This document shows positions 1 to 9,728 of a stretch of 64,000 nucleotides of DNA, piece after piece (position 1 is the stretch's first letter; the number at the start of each line of letters is the position of its first letter). Location of the stretch: assembly GCA_020137815.1 (NCBI GenBank), contig CM035355.1, forward strand, positions 7,852,271 through 7,916,270. The letters run 5' to 3'. Under the pieces are notes generated by a model that made no database searches, was not told where the DNA came from, and saw nothing but the letters and a program-made list of their open reading frames with translations. The position numbers and the translations under genes were made by a program. Source of the DNA: Hormiphora californensis (lineage: Eukaryota; Ctenophora; Tentaculata; Cydippida; Pleurobrachiidae).

Positions 1-1019
1 CAGCTCCCGTCATGGAATTATTGTATCCTAAATAGCGTGTTGTGGTGCGTTAACATCCCTGTTTAAAATATGATCATAATATGATCACGCTCCTAAAATC
101 ATCGCATCTCAAGTTAGAAGTATGGATGTATGGACTATGGATCACACATAATCAGATGATATATAAAAGGAGTAGGAACTAAGAACATTAGATACATCTA
201 ACTGTAAGTTCTAGTGGAGTTACAGTTGTTAGGCTAATGTCATTTCTCCATCTCAGCAGCAGCGGCACTTCTACTGTAGTACACAGATACACATGTGCTG
301 CTCTAACCCTTGTGATGTTATAATACATGCTTTAACTCTTGTTGTGTGGTGAGTGAGGTTCTAGCAAGGCATCGAGATACTCTTTATCTGCTTTGCTAGA
401 TACACCTCAGAGAGCAATTAGAAGAGGAAGAAAGAGGAAGAAAGAAGAAGAAAGAAGAAGAAAGAGGAAGACGAATATGTGTGCAGTGACGTGGGGGTGA
501 CGCATGTTTCAGTGCTATAAATTCAAGATTGTGAATCATTTTGAATTGAGATTCAGAGCTTGAAAAGAAAAAATCTTCCGACCGCAATTTTACTGTGGGC
601 CTATTATAGAAGACAAGATGTATAATGTCCCTCGGCAGATTAAATAGTTGCACCATTACTATATCGAGGGAAATTGCTGAAATTGAACACCGGAATCGGA
701 AAAACATTTCCCACCACACCTGTCAAGTGTGTGAGGGTGTGTGTTAGAGACACACATGATATTGTGATAGGTTTAAGAGAGAACTCTGGAGGAGAGGGAA
801 TTTAACACGTACGGAGGGGGAGACTCTTAGGTCATCATAATATGCTATGTGTGTGTGTGAATTAATGCAACCTAGAAAGTTCTTATACAACAGGATGTTA
901 GAAATAATATTATTCGCCTGTCAAACATCTCCATCCTATAATGAGCCTAGCACTGTGAATTCTTACCAGTTACCAACCCCGATTATATAAAATGAACTGT
1001 TAAAATAACCACCCTAAAA
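1..1019. other. non-coding, nothing recognised
   Basis: No exon-like coding signal recognised on either strand. A purine-rich stretch (GAAGAG repeats) lies at about 420-472. The short open frames here have no family resemblance. The rest of a PSAT1 gene (minus strand, first exon at 4964-5351) would be expected leftwards of that exon, but I could not find its later exons here. Confidence 0.5.
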
Positions 1020-1020
1020 C

Positions 1021-1182
1021 GTCGCTCAATCAATATACTGAACCAATATATATCATCCCTCTCCCATTTGCTCAATCAATATATACTGAACCAATATATA
1101 TCATCCCTCTCCCATTTGCTCAATCAATATATACTGAACCAATATATATCACCCCTCTCCAATATATCACCCCTCTCCCACT
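1021..1182. repeat. tandem repeat, about 49 bp unit, 3+ copies
   Basis: Three consecutive copies of a unit containing TCAATCAATATATACTGAAC and ending CCCTCTCCCATTTG. The last copy is degenerate and runs into a CA-rich stretch. Confidence 0.85.
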
Positions 1183-1237
1183 TGCATCACACACACATCA
1201 CACATCACACACACACACACACACACATCACACACAC
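1183..1237. repeat. CA-rich microsatellite
   Basis: Imperfect (CA)n interrupted by TCACA. On the minus strand it gives a Val-Cys-Val-Cys pseudo-peptide that should not be read as protein. Confidence 0.85.
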
Positions 1238-1735
1238 TATAACTCACGGCAGATGGCACGGACTCAGTATCGACATGGTGAGAATCCGTTCCAATGTGGA
1301 CCACATGTTTGAAGTTTGTGGGGGACCCAACTTCAGGAAGTCTGCCCCTGGACAATCTCCGTGATGCTCGGAGGGGAGCTAGTCTCTCAGCAAAGGACTT
1401 TCGTTTTTCTACCTGCATGTTGTATTGTGCTATAGCTACAAAGGGTGTCATGGGTTAGTTACTTGAAAGAGGGGGAGTTGGGACAAGAGAGGGGGGTGGG
1501 GGTGTGCAAGCGAGGATATATATGTGGGGGAGTTACAATAAATGTCAGCTACACACAAGGAAGAGAGATAGGTTTGCTAGTTGTGTTACAAACAATAGAT
1601 CTATATCACACATTGTTCTCTCTCACAAAGGCATGGTTTGAGGGTGGGGGGAATAAACAAGCAGAAATAATGGGGAAAATGTGTAAAAATGTTTAACCAA
1701 TATAATTTTCTACAATTTGAAGCGAAATATACACA
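1238..1735. other. non-coding, nothing recognised
   Basis: No splice-bounded coding segment, RNA gene or inverted repeat recognised. Confidence 0.45.
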
Positions 1736-1736
1736 T

Positions 1737-1926
1737 TTAGGTGCCGGCAGGCACCTCCGACCCGAAGAAAACAGAAAAAACGAAAGAAAAAAAAATTTTG
1801 CCCCTGCACCAAATCCAAAAAGCCGGCCCTATTTAGGTGCCGGCAGGCACCTCCGACCCGAAGAAAACAGAAAAAACGAAAAAAAAAATTTTTGCCCCTG
1901 CACCAAATCCAAAAAGTGACGGCCCT
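1737..1926. repeat. two tandem copies of a 94 bp unit
   Basis: Two near-identical copies begin with TTAGGTGCCGGCAGGCACCT, which contains the palindrome AGGTGCCGGCAGGCACCT. Each ends with the TTGCCCCTGCACC motif that also punctuates the following satellite. A run of about 27 G at 1954-1980 separates them from it. Confidence 0.8.
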
Positions 1927-1985
1927 ATATAGCAGAAGAATAGAAGATTTTCGGGGGGGGGGGGGGGGGGGGGGGGGGGGCAAAT

Positions 1986-3155
1986 TTCAGGCAGCGATTG
2001 CGGCCACATCGTTTGAGATATCGACCTGAAATTTTGTAGGCATGTTCTAGTAGTATAACTACGTGTCATAACGTGGCCGGATTTTTGATTTTTTAATTAA
2101 TTAATTAATTATAAGCTATCAAAATTTGCCCCTGCACATTGCCCCTGTACATTTTGATTTTTTGCCCCTGCACGCGTGCCCCTGCACACGGTTTATCTTC
2201 CGTTCTGCTTGAAATATCGACTTGAAACTTTGTAGGAATGTTCTTCAATCATAAAAAATGATATTCGAAAAGTGGGAGTATTGAAAATTAATTAATTAAT
2301 TAGTTATAGGCATGCAAAAATGGACTTTTTTAGGGCCCCCTGCACTTTTTTTGAAAATGTACAGGGGCAAATACCCCTGCACATTTTTTGCAATTTTGAT
2401 ATTCAAACTGTGGCCAAACCGTTTGTTTTTTCGAAATGAAACTTTGTATGCATGTTCTAGTAGTATAACTACGAGTCATAAAAAGGCTGGATTTCTTATT
2501 TTTAATTTAACTAATTAATTATAAGTAATTAAAATTTTGCCCCTGCACCATCTTTCCCCTGCACCGCTGATTTCGACCCCCTGCACATTTCCTGAACAAG
2601 GCAACTAAAAATGGTATATTTTCTGTTCTGCTATAAATAACGACCTAACATTTTGTAGTAATGTAGTTCATGCATATAGAAAGATCGACAAAAAGTGGGA
2701 ATAGTCAAAATTAATTATCCAATTAATTATAAGCAATTAAAATTTTGCCCCTGCACATTTTGCCCCTGTACATTTGCGGCAAATGTTGCCCCTGCACATT
2801 TTCGGTAAATTTGATATTCGAACTGTGGCCACACCGTTTGATATTTCGAAATGAGACTTTGCATGCATGTTCTAGTGGTATAACTACGAGTCATAAAAGA
2901 GCCGGATTTCTGATTTTTTAATTAATTAATTAATTATAAGTAATTAAAACTTTTGCCCCTGCACAATTTTGTTTGCCCCTGCACAATTTTTGCAACTTTG
3001 ATATTCAAACTGTGGCCACACCGTTTGAAATTTCGAAATGAAACTTTGTATGTATGTTCTAGTAGTATAAATACGAGTCATAACGGAGCCGGATTTTTGA
3101 TTTTCTAATTAATTAATTAATAATAATCAATTAAAACTTTTGCCCCTGCACCAAT
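1986..3155. repeat. degenerate satellite, about 150-200 bp unit, six copies
   Basis: Six diverged copies start at about 1986, 2200, 2398, 2613, 2810 and 2998. Each has a segment around GTGGCCACACCGTTTGA, then TTCGAAATGAAACTTTGT, GTTCTAGTAGTATAACTACG, a TTAATTAATTAATTA tract and TTTTGCCCCTGCAC. Copies alternate between two subtypes (GGCCACACCG and TTCTGTTCTGC). No protein is encoded. Confidence 0.8.
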
Positions 3156-4100
3156 TTGGTCAGTGATCTAATCGTTGCGAGGATTTTTCACAAATTTGTA
3201 TTTAGATATTTAGATATGCTCCTATTATTACTGGTACTCATAATACCACTAGACCGGTGTACAATTGTTTACTCTAAATTTCTGTGAAAACTAGAACATA
3301 TTTACTTGCTCTAAAGCAAAGTTATAGCCGTTTAAACACGTGTGGAGCAAAATTCTGCGGAGCCCCCTCTAGAGGAGATGTTTTGCATCCTTTCTCCTTG
3401 AAATTTTAGTAAATATACAATCAAATTATTTCTAGCTATACCGTTTAAAAATTAAAAGTCAGGAACTCAAATTGTGCGGAGCACATCGATTTTTTGTAGC
3501 AAATCTTACTCTTTGGGGTTACTTAAATTTACTTTACATTTTATTCATAAACTATTAGATTCTAGAGACATTTTAGGAGCTTTTAAGTCATTAACTTGAT
3601 CAAAACATTTGCTCAAATTTGTGTGGAGCTGATTTTTCCTAGCCGATAATTTATTCCAAATTTAATCGACGGAAGATCTGCAGCTATACTTCCAAATAGA
3701 GTAATAAATCAAAAGTAATAGGAGTAGCTTCTTGAAATAAGTCAATTAAGTTAGCAAAATGATAGTGGAGCAAGATTCTTGTGTATTTCGAAGATACTAA
3801 CTCAAAATATGTGGAGCAAATACTGATTTTTTGACAAAAACTGCTCCACATCGTTTGAGTTGCGGTTTATAACCGGTTCTTGATTTTGAAAATAAGCTTG
3901 TACAGATAATTGGGCACAAAACTTTACCATTTTACCACAAAAAGTTACCTTCAATTGTTGGAGGAGACCCGAAAGGAGCCGTATTTGGTCCAGGACGTCA
4001 TAAAATTCGCACAAACTTAGAGCATGCTCGTTTTCTGATTTCAGAGAGGAAAATCATTGCGCCCTGAGTTTGATAAAAAAAAGGCTTAACTAATTATTGG
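3156..4100. other. AT-rich non-coding with recurring GTGGAGCA motif
   Basis: No coding signal. The motif TGTGGAGCA or TGCGGAGCA recurs irregularly (about 3345, 3475, 3622, 3764, 3810) and once inverted (TGCTCCACA, about 3841). This suggests remnants of a dispersed repeat. Confidence 0.4.
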
Positions 4101-4877
4101 TTAAATTATCGCTTATTTGGTTAAAGACTCAATTGGTTAATATTAACTCGAGTTGTCAGGCCAAAGTAAATGATGGTATTCCAAGGTTTATGTGTAATGA
4201 TCCAACAATTTGAGTCAAAGGCCCATGATTAGGCAAATTATTTGTAATATTAGGGGTCCGATGAACGTTCTGTGATGCAAATAAAGTTATTATGTGATAT
4301 TCAAGTATATATTTTAGACGCGGAAAATGGAGGGGAAAAAGTGATTTGCTCACAAATGTTGAGTCATAAGATTAAATTAGTGATCAAATATGTACTGGTA
4401 TGGTATTGTTACAACTGCATACGTTTTTAGTTTGATTGCTCGTCATGTCCCCCCTTCGCTCGTTACCCTACATATTGTAGGCTACAACATGGAGCATGCC
4501 GTGCTAGACATTGTAATCCATTATCAGGCTGCCCCCCGTTATTGTGGTTGGAGGTGATGAGAGAGGATAGAACAAGGCATCCCCCACCTCTGTACAATAC
4601 CCTCCCCCATCCCTACAGTATAATGGGGCATGACCGTGGATGACAAAGAAGGCGGAACTGGGAAGGGGCAGCTTTGGGGGGGGGGGGGGGGGGGTGAAGG
4701 AACATACAGGAATATGTAGAGAAAGGGAGCTAGGCCGCATACTGCATAGAGAGACGAGCCACATAGAGAGATGAGCCACATAGAGATTAGAGAAGGGACA
4801 GAGAGAGACGGGGGCGTGTTATAGAGAGAGTGAGAGAGACGGGGGTGTATCATAGAGAGAGAGTACAAGAAACCCCC

Positions 4878-4912
<35 letters not shown>

Positions 4913-4928
4913 CAGGAAAACCTACTAC
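4101..4928. other. non-coding with poly-G, GA and CA tracts
   Basis: Holds a run of about 19 G near 4676-4694, GAGAGACGGGGGTGT-type purine repeats at 4755-4860 and a (CA)n at 4880-4911. It lies in the presumed first intron of the PSAT1-like gene. No exon recognised. Confidence 0.5.
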
Positions 4929-4963
4929 TTAGCTACACACACAAACTAACTGTGTATAATTAC

Positions 4964-5351
4964 CTGTAAACTCAGCGGGTACAGGAACCACATAATTCAC
5001 ATTGGCGTACTTCTCCGCCTCCTTCGCCGCCCCCTTACTCCAAGTCCCCGAGACAATATAATCAACTACGTCATCCTTCCCGGAGATGAGATTGAGAGGG
5101 ATAGCAGAGAACATTCCGCTAGCTCCTCCCTGCAGCCACAAGACCTTGTAATTATCAGGGATCTCCAAGATTTCCCGTAGCAGACACCCAGTTTCCTTGA
5201 CGAGCGCACTGAATTCGGGGCTCCTGTGACTGATCTCCAACACACTCATGCCCGTGTTTTCAAAGTTGAACAATTCCGAGGAGATTTGAGTGAGAACCTC
5301 GTTGGGGAGCTTGGCGGGGCCAGCGTTGAAAACAGAAATGGCATCAGACAT
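4964..5351 (-). CDS. PSAT1: phosphoserine aminotransferase, first coding exon only
   Basis: First 129 codons of a phosphoserine aminotransferase, the PLP enzyme that converts 3-phosphohydroxypyruvate plus glutamate to phosphoserine in serine synthesis. The start ATG is at 5351. Family landmarks are the N-terminal FNAGPAKLPNEVL, SVLEISHRSPEF, PDNYKVLWLQGGASGMFSA and SGTWSKGAAKEA. The open frame ends at a donor (CAG|GTAATT, 4964/4963) after VVPVPAEFT, in phase 1. Exons with the PLP lysine and the C-terminal domain are not visible in the 4.9 kb to the left edge, so either intron 1 exceeds that length or this is a partial copy. It lies 149 bp downstream of the TRAPPC2 stop codon on the same strand. 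Identification of the exon is firm; completeness of the gene is unknown. Confidence 0.88.
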
Positions 5352-5500
5352 GATGATGGAGGTCTCTAGAGCACGGGAGGGGGCGTTATAAAAATGATAT
5401 CATTAGAACGATGTACAACAATCTAGTTCATTAAATATCGTTAAACATCAAATCAATTCAAAAATAAACACAAGCATCAAAACATCTGAGTTTCCCTTAA

Positions 5501-6061
5501 TCATATCAGGTACCGGCGACATAAAAATTTCACTTTTTGATGGAACGCCTGCGATTGGATGGGGGTGTTTGGCTCGTAAAAAGGATTCATTGCAGTTTTT
5601 ATATACAACTCGTATACTTCCTGAAATAAGATCAGACGATTAGAGAGAAAAATAGTAATTCGATTTGGCATATATTCACATGCAAGGAGAATATATCACA
5701 TGCCTGGAAGAACTGGCGAATGCTATCCTCGTTTTTTATGTCATGGAGAATAATAAAGCGTTGTTTTCCCGCCGTCACGAACGCAGAAACGTTCCAATCG
5801 TTAAATTTATCAACAATCTGTGAAAATCATGAATTGTTTAAGGTATGTTATAGATGGTCGTTTCTCAGAACGTACCTTTAGGTACATAGAATTTGTAGTC
5901 CACATGTGCTCGCCTATCATGTCCAAGGAGGCGTGGGCCACAAACTGACAAAGATCCCGATAATCATCCTTTTTACTTTGCCCATCTCTGCTGCAATGTT
6001 CTTGCTCGTAAATGGGATTGTCGTGATGCCCAACGATGACGAAATAATAGTTTCCTGACAT
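5501..6061 (-). CDS. TRAPPC2: TRAPP complex subunit 2 (sedlin), complete, 3 exons
   Basis: Complete 139-residue sedlin, a longin-fold subunit of the TRAPP tethering complex in ER-Golgi traffic (the human protein is 140 residues). Exons are 5876-6061, 5704-5817 and 5501-5620, all joined in phase 0. Exon 1 carries [15 protein letters not shown] and [12 protein letters not shown]. Exon 2 carries [16 protein letters not shown] and [18 protein letters not shown]. Exon 3 carries [17 protein letters not shown] and ends KFLCRRYLI. Intron 1 is GT-AG (58 bp). Intron 2 (83 bp) appears to use a GC donor (CAG|GCATGT), a known minor class. The start codon lies 123 bp from the start of the divergent retroelement ORF. 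The predicted protein is collinear with the family over its whole length, so a functional gene is likely. Confidence 0.95.
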
Positions 6062-6184
6062 CTTGGGAGCGAGGACGATTTTGAAATTTCGCGTTCACAC
6101 TTTGCGCCGGGGTTTTTTTTAATCCAAGTAAAATTTTAAGCTCGATTTTTGGTTTTTTTTTTAATTTGAGGTCATTAATTTGAG

Positions 6185-9094
6185 ATGGTCACGAAAACAA
6201 CTGCTGAACAAATCAAGGCTGAGCTACGTGGCCGTGGTGTACGATTCAAATCCAACTTGAAAAAAGCTGACCTGGTAAAACTTCTCGAAGATCATATCGC
6301 CGAAACTACACCTAAATGCGACGATTCAGAGATCTATGTGTCGGACTTTCATCGTGATATCAATCATGCCTACAAAGAGGTAGTATTCTGGAGGCAAAAT
6401 CTCTGCCAGGTACCCTCAGGTCGTGTTGGTAAAGACTTTGTCCGTGAAGCGGCCGATTGCCTCAACTCATTCAACAACAACACGAGTAAAAGGCCCTTTG
6501 CACTCATGCTGTTGTTTATACTCTTCCCCCTGGTGCTCCAAAAACCTTCCGCTAACAGTAAATCCCGCGATCACACCATCGCCATCGAAAGAAGGCTCAA
6601 GCTCTTCCGAGACGGAGACTTTCATTCTTTACTGAGAGAGGGAAGGGTGATTCAAAGCAGACTGGCAAGTAATGAAGGAAAATCGAGAAACGCACTGAAA
6701 GCATTCACAAGACTCATGCTACAAGGAAAGGTCGGACAGGCACTGCGAGCGATTCGTGAAAGTGATGTAGCACCAGTTCCCATTACACCATCTGTCGTCC
6801 AGGAGCTGGCTAAGAAACACCCACCCAGCTCAGATTCATCAACGCTCCTGAACGGTCCACTCCTCCCAAAAACTGACTGTATGTTCTCCCAACTATCTGC
6901 AGCGGCTGTCATCAAAGCTGCTAATACATTAACAGGGTCTGGAGGTCCATCAGGAGCTAACTCAGATTTATGGAAACATATACTTTTATCAAAGAAGCTG
7001 AGCCCGTCGTCAACTGAGTTAGCACAGGCTATTGCCACCTTCGCTGTTAAGATAGCTACAGAACCAATCGACCCGAAACATATTACATCCTATGTGGCCT
7101 CCCGGCTAGTTCCCCTGAGCAAGAAGCCAACTGGTATTCGACCAATCGGGATCGGTGAAATACTAAGACGATTGGTGGGCAAAGTTATCACTCGAGCTCT
7201 CAAACCGGACATTATTGAATGCACAGCACCTATTCAACTGTGTGCAGGACTCGAGAGCGGCGTGGAGGCTGCTGTTCACGCAGCAAGAGATTTATTTGAG
7301 AGAGAAAATTGTGAATGTATTTTGCTTGTAGATGCTAGTAACGCTTTTAACTCTTTAAACCGTGTGTCAGCTTTGAATAATATTAACTATACCTGCCCTG
7401 AATTCGAATTATATCTGAAAAATACTTACGGATTAACTGCTGATCTCTTCCTATGCGATGGCATGACCCATGAGACTATGAAATCAGCCGAGGGTACGAC
7501 CCAGGGAGACACAGCGGCTATGCCTATGTATGCCTGTTGCCTCATGCCCCTCATTCGCTCCCTAAAGGACTCCTCCCTTACTCAAATATTCTATGCCGAT
7601 GATGGACTAGGTGGAGGCAAACTCTCATCAGTAAAATCATGGTGGGACAAAATTAAGAGTGACGGACCGGGCTACGGATACCTCCCCAACCCCGGGAAAT
7701 CGTGGTTAATTGTAAAACCCCAATATGAAGAAACTGCAAGGGAAATTTTCACCGATGTCAACATCACCACAGACGGCCAACGATACCTAGGCTCATACAT
7801 CGGAACAGAGGAGAGCCAGAGGGAATTTGTCCAGAACGAGGTTGCAAAATGGAATGAGGAGATCAGTCAACTCTGTGAAATTGCAGTAAACGAACCACAG
7901 CTGGCCTATAGTGCATATACCATCGGGATCTCGAAAAGGTGGAACTACCTCATGAGAACAACTCCAGGAATATCCCAACAACTTGGAGTCATCGAGAAAA
8001 CCATCCACCAGAAACTTCTCCCTGCGCTAACTGGCCAACATGTTATCAGCGACACTTTGAGATCAGTCGCCTCCCTTCCTGTCAGATTTGGAGGATTGGG
8101 TATTGATGATCCTGAACAATCAGCAGACTCGGAGTACAGCTTTTCTAAATTCATCACAGAAGACTTGTCTGCAGCGGTTCTTGGTCAACACGAAACATTT
8201 CAGGTTAACAAAAAGCAACAAACTGAGAAATCATCCATTATTCACCGTACCAAAAATGACATGCATCACCAGAAAATCGAGGAAATACGAAGCAAAATGA
8301 CTAGCGCCGAAAGCAGGAACCTTGATCTCCTGTCCGAGAAAGGTGCATCTTCTTGGCTAACTTGTCTTCCCCTTCAAGCACTGAACTTTACCTTGAACAG
8401 GCAAGAATGGCATGATGCTCTTTCTGCACGATACAACCTGCCGCTGACGGGAGAAGCACTACCTACCAATTGCGTGTGTGGAGAGGAAAACAGTATCGAT
8501 CACTCCATTTCATGTAAAATCGGCGGTTTTGTTTGCTTTCGCCACAACAATGTGAGAGACTTCATCGCAAGTGAGTTCAGTAATGTATGTCATGACACGA
8601 AAGTAGAACCTCATCTGTTGAATGTACGAGGGACGAGTCTGCCAGAGGGAACTATTACCGCGGATGGTGCTCGTCTAGATATCAGTACACGTGATTTCTG
8701 GTCTAGTATGGATAACACCTATTTTGATGTGAGGATTTTTAATCCTAGGGTGGCATCCAACTCTAACCAGGCAATCTCTAAAGTGTACGAAAAACATGAG
8801 AGGGAGAAAAAGACTGGCTACCTTCATCGGGTCCTTGAGGTAGAAAAATCATCATTTACACCTTTGGTAATGTCCACAACGGGGGGACTCGGCCGAGAAT
8901 TTAATAAGACTCTGAAACAACTCGCCGACAAGAAAGCGAAGAAAACAGGATACTCATATGACCAATGTATCCGTTATCTCCGACTCCGGCTGTCCTTCGC
9001 CATGGTGCGTTCAATAACAATCTCCATCAGAGGGCATCGGGGTAGAATGAGAGGGGAAGGCAACATGGATGAGCAGTTATACCAGATGGGCTAA
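6185..9094 (+). mobile_element. retroelement ORF: SAP, reverse transcriptase, zinc motif, PD-(D/E)XK-like nuclease
   Basis: Uninterrupted 969-codon ORF. Residues about 7-41 resemble a SAP DNA-binding helix pair (IKAELRGRGVRFKSNLKKAD). A reverse transcriptase follows: RLVPLSKKPTGIRPIGIGEI (about 307-326), motif A LLVDASNAFNSLNR (about 380), GTTQGDTAAMPMYA (about 436) and catalytic FYADD (about 468). Residues about 762-787 form a CxC...H...C...H zinc-type cluster. The C-terminus has ARLDISTRDFW, YFDVRIFNP and EVEKSSFTPLV, spaced like a PD-(D/E)XK nuclease. I recall the same architecture, with GGLGID and IRGHRG landmarks, as an expanded family in cnidarians and other aquatic animals. It has no stop or frameshift, so it is young or under selection. 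No target duplications were found. A domesticated gene sharing a promoter with TRAPPC2 is the alternative. Confidence 0.85.
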
Positions 9095-9501
9095 TTGACT
9101 ATACTTTATGTTTAATTTATTACATGTTTGTTTATTGTGAAGTGTCTACACTTATTGATATTCAGGCCGATGTTGGCCGCCACCCGATTTTAAGCGATGC
9201 CCAACGTACGTTTAAACGTAACATGCGAACAATTTTAAAAACTCCGCCACGTTACGCGACGCGCGGTACGCTGCACCGCGCCGGCCCGGTTGTCAAGAAA
9301 TTGAAGTTTAAAATTTCTAAATTTTTCCTGATATTAATTTTTTTGGCTTTCGCCCTCGTTCTAAGACTTTGTTACGGTCTGTTTGACAATTTTGGAGCTC
9401 GGAAGGCCAGCGGAACGAGCTAAATGACAAAGCCTGCTATGCTTTGGAGTCAATCGCACAAGGTTTACAGTTTAAACTCCAACGCACCGAAATTAAGAAA
9501 T
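9095..9501 (+). other. 3' flank of the retroelement ORF
   Basis: Probably the element's 3' untranslated region. It contains a CpG-rich patch (about 9250-9290, CGCGACGCGCGGTACGC). A 99-codon open frame here has no recognisable family and is not called a gene. Confidence 0.4.
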
Positions 9502-9578
9502 AAAACACCATCCAAACTACAATAAAACACGACTTACAACTTGTAAGTCGCGTTTTATTGTAGCTTGGATGGTGTTTT
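9502..9578. repeat. 77 bp near-perfect palindrome (hairpin)
   Basis: Left arm 9502-9539 and right arm 9541-9578 are reverse complements over 38 positions with two mismatches, around a single central C. The outer ends read AAAACACCATCC and GGATGGTGTTTT. It sits 407 bp past the retroelement stop codon. It could mark the element's 3' end or be an independent foldback. See findings. Confidence 0.9.
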
Positions 9579-9728
9579 GTAAGTTACAAGGCAGTACCAA
9601 AGTACCAGATGCAGTATTGACTGCTCCTTAAATATCTGAGTTAATAATTGTTTGCCTATTGTTTGATTTATGTTACAGCCCCTCATGCACAGCCATTTTT
9701 CACCCTTTGTAATCAGCCCACAGCCCAA

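Noticed and set aside
6185-9094. Telomerase, group II intron or diversity-generating RT
   Set aside because: No telomerase N-terminal domains, no intron RNA structure, no template/variable repeat pair; the domain order fits a eukaryotic retroelement.
9124-9423. 99-codon frame after the retroelement ORF
   Set aside because: No recognisable domain; more likely 3' untranslated sequence of the element.
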